Below are positions 56,701 to 64,000 of a stretch of DNA of 64,000 nucleotides, piece after piece. The stretch covers positions 2,852,001 through 2,916,000 of the forward strand of contig NZ_JAJJMN010000001.1 of assembly GCF_020905335.1 (NCBI RefSeq). Direction: 5' to 3'. Each line of letters starts with the position of its first letter. Within the stretch, counting starts at the first letter, position 1. This DNA comes from Flavobacterium lipolyticum. GTDB taxonomy: Bacteria; Bacteroidota; Bacteroidia; Flavobacteriales; Flavobacteriaceae. The notes below the pieces were generated by a model that had not been told where the DNA came from, ran no database searches, and saw only the letters and a list, made by a program, of their open reading frames with translations. Position numbers and translations under genes: made by a program.

Positions 56701-57360
56701 ATGGCTATTAATTTAACCAAAGGACAAAAAATTGATTTAAGAAAATCAAGCGGCGAATCATTAACCAATTTTTGCGTGGGTGTAAACTGGGGAGCGATTG
56801 AAACGAAAGGTTTTTTAGGATTATCAAAAAACGTAGTAGAAGTCGATCTGGATTTGAGCTGTGTATTGATTGATGATCAGAATAAGCTTTACGATCATTT
56901 GTATTCTCCGTTATACAAATTAGAAGTATTACAACAATTTGGACTTCCAAAAGGTAAATTGTTAAGTGTTGATGGAGCCTTAAAACATACTGGTGATGAT
57001 CTTGCCGGTGATACTGGTGGAGATGATGGTTTAGATAATGAGATTATTACAGTGGATCTTTCTAAAGTTGATGCCAAAGTCAATCAAATCTTTTTCTTTT
57101 TAAACAATGCAGGAAAAGAAGATTTCTCTCAAATTCCGTATGCAAAAATTAGAATGTACGAAGGTACTCCGACCAACGTGGTTTCGGAATTTGCTTCTTA
57201 TAATGTTTCTGCTGATTCTCAATATGTAAACAAACGTTCCATCATTATGGGGAAATTATACAAACATAATGGAGAATGGAAATTCAGTGCAATTGGAGAT
57301 CCAACTACTGATACTTTTTTAGGGCAGACTATTCAAAAAATAGTTCAGTCTTACGTGTAG
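56701..57360 (+). CDS. TerD family protein 5
   Basis: A 219-residue TerD-fold protein of the same subtype as the one at 53432 (CVGVNWGAIETK, then LAGDTGGDDGLDNE). It carries an insert of about 20 residues before the Asp-rich loop (YKLEVLQQFGLPKGKL). It closes the second TerD pair. About 400 bases separate it from terC. Confidence 0.92.
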   Translation: MAINLTKGQKIDLRKSSGESLTNFCVGVNWGAIETKGFLGLSKNVVEVDLDLSCVLIDDQNKLYDHLYSPLYKLEVLQQFGLPKGKLLSVDGALKHTGDDLAGDTGGDDGLDNEIITVDLSKVDAKVNQIFFFLNNAGKEDFSQIPYAKIRMYEGTPTNVVSEFASYNVSADSQYVNKRSIIMGKLYKHNGEWKFSAIGDPTTDTFLGQTIQKIVQSYV

Positions 57361-57766
57361 GCAATTTAAAATGTAGACGCATCTTGAGTTTTTCAAATTT
57401 GAGATAGTATTCAGCAAGCAGATGATTTTATTGCAATCCAGAACACAGAAAATTTGCACTAGATCCCTTTAAATGTATTTTTTTAAAGAAATGGTGAAAA
57501 TGCATTTAGAGGGTGCTCATCGTTATTTCTCTAAGATTTTTCAAAATGGGACAAGCTGGTTTTAGAGCCTTACCATCAGCTTTAGAGATCAATGTAAAAA
57601 TCTGAGAATAATAGTTTATGGTTTATAATAAACAGTGCTTGTTTCAATAGCTTGTAAATCGTAATATTGCCCGCAATAAAAAGTAGCTTCAGAGCGAAAG
57701 AACGCTGAGTTGTGATGTTACAATAGTTATAAGTAAAATTTAAATTAACATAATTAATATTCAAAA
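57361..57766. other. 406-base gap before terC
   Basis: No gene or clear hairpin is seen. The yybP-ykoY manganese riboswitch that precedes some terC-like genes elsewhere is not recognisable here. Confidence 0.4.
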
Positions 57767-58765
57767 ATGAATCAACACCCTATTTTTTCAGAACATCCGG
57801 GATTAATAATCGTCTTTGCCATTGCGGTAGTCATCATGCTATTGTTGGATTTGGGAATTTTCAACAAAAAAAGCCATGTCGTAAGTAATAAAGAAGCAGT
57901 AACCTGGTCATTAGTATGGATTAGTTTAGCGATGATTTTTAGTGGTTTGGTTTATTACTTCGCCGGATCGGCAAAATTTTATGAATTTCAATCGGCGTAC
58001 TGGATAGAAAAAGCACTTTCAGTTGACAATCTTTTTGTATTTATATTAGTATTTAAGTTTTTCGACGTAGCCAATCACAACAAACACAAAGTTTTATTTT
58101 GGGGAATTATTGGAGCATTGGTTTTAAGAGCTATTTTTATTTTTTCAGGAGCGTTCCTTATCGAACTGACTTATTTAAACAAGCTTTTAAGTTTGGTTGG
58201 AGTAGAAGGTTTCCAATACGATATCAATTTAATCATGACAGCTTTCGGATTATTCCTGGTATATGCAGGAATTAAATCATGGTCTGCCGGTGATGATGAC
58301 GATGAAGAAGATTATAATAACACCAGAGGAGCAAGATTAATCAGAAAGTTTTTCAGCGTTAGTGATAAATACGATGGAGATAAATTCTTTACCATCGAAA
58401 ATGGAAAAAAACTGGCGACACCACTTTTAGTGGTAGTAGCTGTAATTGAGTTTACTGACTTATTGTTTGCAGTAGATTCTATACCGGCAATTTTTGCCAT
58501 TTCAAATGATCCGTTCATTCTTTACACGTCTAATATTTTTGCTATTTTGGGACTTAGAGCCTTATTCTTTCTATTGGATAACTTCATTCACTTGTTCAGT
58601 AAATTACAATATGGCTTAGCTATTATTCTTTCGTTTATTGGAGTTAAGATGATTATTTCTCCATTTTATCATATTGAATCTTTGTATTCATTGCTTGTAA
58701 TTGGAGGAATTCTGGTAATTTCTGTATTGGCCTCAGTGATGCTTCCGGAGCCAAAAGAAGCATAA
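57767..58765 (+). CDS. terC: TerC/Alx family membrane protein
   Basis: A 332-residue integral membrane protein of the TerC family, with about nine hydrophobic segments. Conserved acidic motifs are visible (KALSVDNLFVF and FTDLLFAVDSIPAIFAIS). Members export Mn2+ or support membrane-protein insertion and accompany TerD proteins. The cytoplasmic loop contains an Asp/Glu-rich stretch (AGDDDDEEDYNN). A terminator follows. Confidence 0.95.
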   Translation: MNQHPIFSEHPGLIIVFAIAVVIMLLLDLGIFNKKSHVVSNKEAVTWSLVWISLAMIFSGLVYYFAGSAKFYEFQSAYWIEKALSVDNLFVFILVFKFFDVANHNKHKVLFWGIIGALVLRAIFIFSGAFLIELTYLNKLLSLVGVEGFQYDINLIMTAFGLFLVYAGIKSWSAGDDDDEEDYNNTRGARLIRKFFSVSDKYDGDKFFTIENGKKLATPLLVVVAVIEFTDLLFAVDSIPAIFAISNDPFILYTSNIFAILGLRALFFLLDNFIHLFSKLQYGLAIILSFIGVKMIISPFYHIESLYSLLVIGGILVISVLASVMLPEPKEA

Positions 58766-58790
58766 AACATAAAATAAAGAATTTATTAAA

Positions 58791-58826
58791 ACGGATAGCA
58801 GTCTAAGGAGTGCTATCCGTTTTTTA
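58791..58826 (+). terminator. Terminator after terC
   Basis: Stem acggatagca / tgctatccgt with a 10-base loop, then a T run. It ends the Ter module. Confidence 0.92.
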
Positions 58827-59013
58827 TGATTTTCGTGATTGGAACAAAGAAGCCGAAGAGCTAAAACTAATTTTTCGTGTAAAAAAACCTTCTACTATTT
58901 GTTTTTAAAACGACAGTCGAAACTTAAATTAATTGTCATACTTTTGCACTTTCAAAAAGTAAAGTAAATAAGGCACTTAAAGCCTTTACTCCTTGTTATA
59001 ATAGTTACAAATT

Positions 59014-60927
59014 ATGCTTAATATACACAATCTTTCGGTTTCTTTTGGAGGAACATATTTATTTGAAGAAGTTACCTTTCGTTTAGGTGCCGGTGACCGT
59101 GTAGGTCTTGTGGGTAAAAACGGAGCGGGTAAATCTACAATGCTTAAAATGTTAGCAAGAGATTTTGCTCCTGATTCGGGGGTTATTTCCCAGGAGAAAG
59201 ATATCCGAATGGGGTTTTTGCGTCAGGATATTGATTTTGAACGTGGAAGAACGGTGTTGGAGGAAGCGTATGAGGCTTTTACTGAAATTAAAATTGTTGA
59301 GAAAAAACTAGAAGAAATCAATCATCAATTGGTGACCAGAACCGATTATGAAAGTGAAGAATACAGCCAGATCATTGAAGCTTTATCTGATTATACCCAT
59401 CGTTTTGATCTTCTTGGAGGTTACAACTATGTAGGAGATACGGAGAAGATTCTTTTAGGATTAGGTTTCAAAAGAGAAGTTTTCAATAATCAGACTGAAA
59501 CATTTTCAGGAGGATGGAGAATGCGTATCGAGTTAGCAAAACTGTTATTACAATCTAATGATGTATTGCTTCTGGATGAGCCTACGAATCACCTGGATAT
59601 TGAGAGTATCATTTGGTTAGAAAGTTTCCTTCGTAACTATCCCGGAGTTGTGGTAATCGTTTCGCACGATAAAATGTTTTTGGATAATGTGACCAACCGT
59701 ACCATCGAAATTTCTTTAGGAAAAGCATACGATTTTAATAAACCGTATTCTCAGTATTTAGAATTGCGTCACGAAATTCGTGAAAAACAATTGGCTACTC
59801 AAAAGAATCAGGCAAAGAAAATAGAAGAAACTGAAAAATTAATCGAAAAGTTCCGTGCAAAAGCTTCTAAAGCTTCGATGGCGCAATCGTTAATTAAAAA
59901 GTTAGATAAAGTTGAAAGAATCGAAGTAGATGAGGATGATAATTCGGTAATGAATATTTCGTTCCCGGTTTCAAAAGAACCCGGAAAAGTAGTAATCGAA
60001 GCTGAAAATGTTACCAAAGCTTACGGAGACAAAACGATTCTGAAAGATATTAGTTTATTGGTTGAAAGAGGAAGTAAAATTGCCTTTGTGGGACAAAACG
60101 GACAAGGGAAATCGACTTTCATTAAAGCTCTTGTAAACGAATTTGAGTACCAGGGGAACATCAAATTAGGGCATAATGTTCAGTTAGGATATTTTGCTCA
60201 AAATCAGGCTGAATATCTTGATGGAGAAATTACGTTGCTTCAAACTATGGAAGATGCTGCTACAGACACAAACCGTATGAAAGTTCGTGATATGTTGGGA
60301 TCCTTTTTATTCCGTGGAGACGATGTTGAGAAAAAAGTAAAGGTACTTTCAGGAGGTGAACGTAACCGTTTGGCACTTTGTAAATTGTTGTTGCAGCCTA
60401 TCAATGTTTTACTGATGGATGAGCCTACGAATCACCTGGATATTAAATCTAAGAACGTTTTAAAAGCTGCCCTTCAAAAATTTGGCGGTACTTTATTATT
60501 GGTTTCTCACGATAGAGATTTCCTTCAGGGAATGTCGAATATCGTGTACGAATTCAAAGACCAAAAGATTAGAGAATATTTAGGAGATATTAACTACTTC
60601 TTAGAGCAGCGTAATCTTGAAAACATGCGTGAGGTAGAGAAAAAAGATGTTGTAAAAGAAGCCGCTCCAAAAGAATCTAAGAAAACGTCATACGAAGATC
60701 AGAAAAAAGGAAAAGCACTTCAAAACCGATTGAGTAAGGTAGAGAGTCAAATCAAACAATTGGAAAAAGACATTCAGCACGATGATAAAATGCTGGCTTC
60801 TAATTATGACAAACATATTGAAGATGCTTCGTTTTTTACCGCATACAACAAAAAGAAAAAAGACTTAGATCAATTGTTGCTGGACTGGGAAATTGTTCAG
60901 GAGGAGATTGATAATTTTAATGCTTAA
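59014..60927 (+). CDS. ABC-F family ATPase
   Basis: A 637-residue protein with two ABC ATPase domains and no membrane segment. Domain 1 has VGLVGKNGAGKST, the signature SGGWRMRIELAKLLL and LLLDEPTNHLDI; domain 2 has FVGQNGQGKST, SGGERNRLALCKLLL and LLMDEPTNHLDI. A charged linker joins them (about 240-320) and the C-terminal 90 residues form a coiled coil. ABC-F proteins bind the ribosomal E site and influence translation. A TACTTTTG box at 58939-58946 may be its -7 element. Confidence 0.95.
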   Translation: MLNIHNLSVSFGGTYLFEEVTFRLGAGDRVGLVGKNGAGKSTMLKMLARDFAPDSGVISQEKDIRMGFLRQDIDFERGRTVLEEAYEAFTEIKIVEKKLEEINHQLVTRTDYESEEYSQIIEALSDYTHRFDLLGGYNYVGDTEKILLGLGFKREVFNNQTETFSGGWRMRIELAKLLLQSNDVLLLDEPTNHLDIESIIWLESFLRNYPGVVVIVSHDKMFLDNVTNRTIEISLGKAYDFNKPYSQYLELRHEIREKQLATQKNQAKKIEETEKLIEKFRAKASKASMAQSLIKKLDKVERIEVDEDDNSVMNISFPVSKEPGKVVIEAENVTKAYGDKTILKDISLLVERGSKIAFVGQNGQGKSTFIKALVNEFEYQGNIKLGHNVQLGYFAQNQAEYLDGEITLLQTMEDAATDTNRMKVRDMLGSFLFRGDDVEKKVKVLSGGERNRLALCKLLLQPINVLLMDEPTNHLDIKSKNVLKAALQKFGGTLLLVSHDRDFLQGMSNIVYEFKDQKIREYLGDINYFLEQRNLENMREVEKKDVVKEAAPKESKKTSYEDQKKGKALQNRLSKVESQIKQLEKDIQHDDKMLASNYDKHIEDASFFTAYNKKKKDLDQLLLDWEIVQEEIDNFNA

Positions 60928-60992
60928 CTAGTTTTCAGTCACTGTCACAGTCTTCGGTCTCAGTGTCAGTTTTCAGTTTTGAAATGAATATA

Positions 60993-61032
60993 CAACTTTG
61001 TCAAAGGTTTAAAACTTTGGCAAAGTTTTTTT
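60993..61032 (+). terminator. Terminator after the ABC-F gene
   Basis: Stem aactttgtcaaag / ctttggcaaagtt (60993-61005 with 61014-61026) with one wobble pair and a long T run. Before it, 60934-60975 repeats cagtcactgtcacagtc-type words. Confidence 0.85.
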
Positions 61033-61116
61033 TATGTCTAAAATTTACCATCCCTTATAAAAAATAGAAGAGACACTTTATGTACTCCATGCATTTCACA
61101 AATCACAAATCACATC

Positions 61117-62079
61117 TCACGAGATAAGACCAATAGATTTAGAGTGCATAATGGCCTCGCTGCTGTCTTTATAATAACAAACAGAGACCTCTAAGTTTTC
61201 GAGGTTTTTCATAATCGTTTTAGTGGCTTTTTTTTTGTGTTTGCCAGTCTGTCTGATATAAACTGCCTTTACAGTTACCGGAAAGATTTTACAGATTCGC
61301 TCGTACAAAATGGGGTCGTGTTGCGAATCGTCTCCTAGTAAAATATACTTAAGATTGGGATAAAATTCTAAAACGTGTTTTATTTTGTCGAATTTATGAT
61401 CGTGGTTTCCGCGTCCGCTCATGAAAAAATCAGGGATTCCTCTTTTGATGTCTTTCAATAGAATTACAGCCCTTGGGAGATGATGTATTTTGGTAAATTT
61501 GACGATGAATCGATACAAATTCCATTCGCTGCTCGACACATAAAAAAAGGCATTTTCTTCTTCCTTATTATTTCGTCCCGCTGAACTTAAAGCTTGATAA
61601 TGGGGTACAACACCTTTAAAAACTTTACGGTCGTTCACGTTTTTAAATAAAAGGACATATATTTTACGGAAGAAATTTCCGGTATGCGAAATCAAAAAAG
61701 TATCGTCAATATCGGAGATGATGCCCAGTTTGCCTTTGTGTGGTCTTATGAAACTGCCTTTTTCAGTTATTGTTTCAGTCCTGTGTTTTATACTTACTTC
61801 GTATTCAACCCATCCAAAGGGCGTTTCTTTTTCCAGTGGAATACAAAACTTGAAATAGCCATCGTCCAGGGTTTTAGTGTGAATTTCCTGATTTCCGCAT
61901 TTTAGATAAACATCAAAATTTTTAATGGTTTTTATTCTGAACTGATTGATGATCGAAGTGGCATTTTTGAAGTTTTTTTTCTGAAAATCATAGTCATAGG
62001 TTCTTCTGAAAACATGTCCCATTACAATTAATTCTTCTTCATTGGCATAACCGCGATATAATTGTAAAATTGGTTTCAT
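61117..62079 (-). CDS. App1-like phosphatase domain protein (DUF2183)
   Basis: A 320-residue protein with the App1/DUF2183 catalytic pattern: LGIISDIDDTFLISH near residue 135 carries the DxDxT nucleophile motif, and LLGDDSQHDP near 235 is the distal acidic motif. The yeast relative App1 is a phosphatidate phosphatase. A beta-rich N-terminal region (about 20-120) precedes the catalytic part. It is divergent from the lipid kinase at 62142, which also acts on membrane lipids, so a shared role is plausible. Confidence 0.88.
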   Translation of the reverse strand: MKPILQLYRGYANEEELIVMGHVFRRTYDYDFQKKNFKNATSIINQFRIKTIKNFDVYLKCGNQEIHTKTLDDGYFKFCIPLEKETPFGWVEYEVSIKHRTETITEKGSFIRPHKGKLGIISDIDDTFLISHTGNFFRKIYVLLFKNVNDRKVFKGVVPHYQALSSAGRNNKEEENAFFYVSSSEWNLYRFIVKFTKIHHLPRAVILLKDIKRGIPDFFMSGRGNHDHKFDKIKHVLEFYPNLKYILLGDDSQHDPILYERICKIFPVTVKAVYIRQTGKHKKKATKTIMKNLENLEVSVCYYKDSSEAIMHSKSIGLIS

Positions 62080-62141
62080 TAATTGTGTATATTTATGGAT
62101 GATGTAAATTAATTATTTTAATTGATTTTAAAAATAAAACT

Positions 62142-63011
62142 TTGAAAAAGAATATCTTATTTGTTGTAAATCCGATTTCGGGAGATCTGGATAAATCCGA
62201 TTTAATAGCCGCTGTACAGGAGTTTTCTGTTGTTCATCATTTTGATTTGGAAGTGTATGAAACCACCGGTAAGAAGGATCAAAAAGAAATACAGACCCTG
62301 TACAATCAGTATCTTCCTGAGCGTATTGTGGTAGCCGGTGGAGACGGAACCATAAAAATGGTTGCTGAAGCCATGGAGCAGTTTGATATCATTATTGGTA
62401 TTTTGCCTGCTGGTTCAGCCAATGGATTGTCAGTCGATCTAAATCTGCCGGATACACTCGAGGAGAACCTGAAAATTGCTTTTCTGCATCATTATATCGA
62501 AATGGATATGATTGCTATCAATGGCAAAAAAAGTATTCATTTGAGTGATATTGGCGTAAATGCCAATCTGGTAAAAAATTACGAAGAGAGTAATTTACGC
62601 GGTTTGTGGGGTTACGCTTTACAGGCCTATTCGGCTTTAAAAGAATCGGAAGAACCTTTTGTGGCTACAATCTCGGCTAATAACGAAACCGTGGAGCATA
62701 CCGCAAGAATGATTGTGATTGCTAATTCTCAGAAATACGGAACCGGCGTCGTAATAAATCCAAATGGCGCAATGAATGACGGTAAGTTTGAATTGGTCAT
62801 TTTAAAGAGCCTTGATTTACTATTGATCGGAAAAATTATTACCGGAAACATGCCTATTGATTCGGATGATATTGTAATTATTTCTACAGATAAAGCGACG
62901 ATTAAAACCGATTATCCCGTTAATTTTCAGATTGATGGCGAGTATTGTGGTGCACAAACGGATTTGGAAATTCATATTCTGCACAAGCAAATGAAAATTG
63001 CAATCCCGTAG
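62142..63011 (+). CDS. YegS/diacylglycerol kinase-like lipid kinase
   Basis: A 289-residue DAGK-catalytic-domain protein. The motifs LFVVNPISGD, VVAGGDGTIKMVAEAM and GILPAGSANGLSVDL are those of the family. The best start is TTG 62142; no ATG precedes it in frame. The lipid substrate is unknown. It diverges from the App1-like gene by 62 bases. Confidence 0.9.
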   Translation: MKKNILFVVNPISGDLDKSDLIAAVQEFSVVHHFDLEVYETTGKKDQKEIQTLYNQYLPERIVVAGGDGTIKMVAEAMEQFDIIIGILPAGSANGLSVDLNLPDTLEENLKIAFLHHYIEMDMIAINGKKSIHLSDIGVNANLVKNYEESNLRGLWGYALQAYSALKESEEPFVATISANNETVEHTARMIVIANSQKYGTGVVINPNGAMNDGKFELVILKSLDLLLIGKIITGNMPIDSDDIVIISTDKATIKTDYPVNFQIDGEYCGAQTDLEIHILHKQMKIAIP

Positions 63012-63033
63012 TTTTTATAGTCTGTGTGAAACT

Positions 63034-63838
63034 GATTGTGAGATGTAATTAAGTTAAGGAAAAACAGCTAAAAGGATTGCTGATTTTTGATTAACGATTT
63101 CTGATTTCAGATGTTGGAGGTTGTTTGAAACTGATTGTGAAATGTATCGCCCCGATGGGGCTAAAACCGATGTTTGAATTTATTTCTATAGATATTCCAC
63201 TCCTAGCGGAGTTGCCTTCAGAATTCCGTAGGAATGATTGTATTGTAGCAACGGATTTTAATCCGTTGAAAATAGGGATGATGTTTTCATGAGTTCCATA
63301 GGAACGATCTGTATAATTGTTTTTGATTAACGATTTTCGATTTCAGATTTTGAGGGCCGGGTAAAACTGATTGTGAAATGTATCGCCCCGATGGGGCTAA
63401 AACCGATGTTTGATTTTATTTCTATAGATATTCCACTCCTAGCGGAGTTGCCTTCAGAATTCCGTAGGAATGTATATGTTGTAGCAACGGATTTTAATCC
63501 GTTGAAAATGGGGTGGTGTTTTCATGAGTTCCATAGGAACGGTCTGTATAATCGTTTTCGATTTTTGATTAACGATTTCTGATTTCAGATTTTGAGGGCC
63601 GGGTAAAATGGATTGTGAAATGTATCGCCCCGATGGGGCTAAAACCGATGTTTGAATTTATTTCTATAGATACTCCACTCCTAGCAGAGTTGCCTTCAGA
63701 ATTCCGTAGGAATGTATATGTTGTAGCAACGGATTTTAATCCGTTGAAAATGGGGTGGTGTTTTCATGAGTTCCATTGGAACGATCTGTATAATCGTTTT
63801 CGATTTTTGATTAACGATTTCTGATTTCAGATTTATAG
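63034..63838. repeat. Tandem multi-hairpin repeat array (three full units, one partial)
   Basis: Three nearly identical units of about 230-242 bp start at 63133, 63369 and 63611, each opening with gattgtgaaatgtatcgccc. A shortened unit (63034-63132) keeps only the ends. Each full unit holds five short palindromes: gccccgatggggc, actcctagcggagt, attccgtaggaat, caacggat-ttta-atccgttg and ttccataggaa. The 69-codon frames inside the units are by-products of the repeat. Confidence 0.9.
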
Positions 63839-63924
63839 AACGTATAAAAAAGAGAGAATATTTAGTACTAGTCATTAGTAGGTCAGAAATCTGCAGTCGT
63901 TAATCTTCAATCTAAAATCAGTAT

Positions 63925-64000
63925 TTATTTAAACGGATTTCGTTCCTGCCAGTCGGTTTTGGGTTCCAAATAGCTAAATAATCGGCCGATATTGTGGTTG
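63925..64000 (-). CDS. C-terminal end of an unknown gene cut by the window edge
   Basis: On the minus strand the frame read from the window edge encodes about 24 residues ending in YLEPKTDWQERNPFK and a TAA stop at 63925-63927. The family cannot be named from this fragment. Confidence 0.5.
   Translation of the reverse strand, partial: NHNIGRLFSYLEPKTDWQERNPFK

Noticed and set aside
57361..57766. Manganese riboswitch (yybP-ykoY type) before terC
   Set aside because: The conserved paired purine-rich loops of that class are not seen.
63373..63824. Two 69-codon reading frames in the 3' repeat array
   Set aside because: They are the same repeat unit read in the same frame; their similarity comes from the tandem repeat and the codons run through palindromes. 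No independent sign of protein coding.

Overview
The window is a stretch of Flavobacterium-type chromosome (Bacteroidota). The evidence is low GC, genes without clear Shine-Dalgarno leaders, TAnnTTTG promoter boxes, a compact division and cell-wall cluster without murF or ftsEX, a gldK-gldL-gldM-gldN block with a second gldN-like gene as in gliding flavobacteria, and LptE, SecG and MiaB gene order usual for the class.

Layout. 1-16600: dcw cluster on the plus strand (rsmH 3' end, ftsL-like, ftsI, murE, mraY, murD, ftsW, murG, murC, ftsQ, ftsA, ftsZ), then a YqeY-type gene. 17323-17396: tRNA-Arg(UCG). 17400-20640: accessory stretch of unknown genes with decayed copies of the tRNA 3' end and its terminator. 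20762-28738: small and poorly known genes, an AraC/GyrI regulator, an Mpo1-like protein, a TMEM143-like protein and a SulP transporter. 28841-38629: minus-strand housekeeping genes (phosphodiesterase, groEL, groES, secG, a TPR protein, lptE, a sigma-54 activator, miaB). 38915-48826: topA, an arginase-fold protein and the gliding/type IX secretion core genes gldK, L, M, N and O. 50639-58765: a Ter-type stress module with five TerD proteins, TelA, a HAD phosphatase, a phosphoribosyltransferase-like protein, an unknown protein and TerC. 59014-64000: an ABC-F protein, an App1-like phosphatase, a lipid kinase and a tandem array of multi-hairpin repeats.

The most unusual pattern is a set of four short cassettes (about 450-500 bp) that fill gaps inside conserved operons. 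Three carry a four-helix-bundle gene of the 23S rRNA intervening-sequence protein family (mraY/murD, murD/ftsW, groES/groEL); one carries a GxxExxY nuclease-fold gene (sigma-54 activator/miaB). Each cargo gene points the same way as its host operon. Each is enclosed by its own long repeats: perfect or near-perfect inverted arms of 25 and 40 bp, a 33-bp imperfect inverted pair, or 70-bp hairpin-like direct repeats. The arms sit within a few to about 80 bases of the neighbouring genes. Repeats of the same style but without cargo fill other gaps (murE/mraY, sulP/phosphodiesterase, and similar). I read this as a candidate undescribed class of intervening-sequence-like element in mRNA-coding operons. 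The repeats and cargo are seen directly; mobility and RNA processing are inference.
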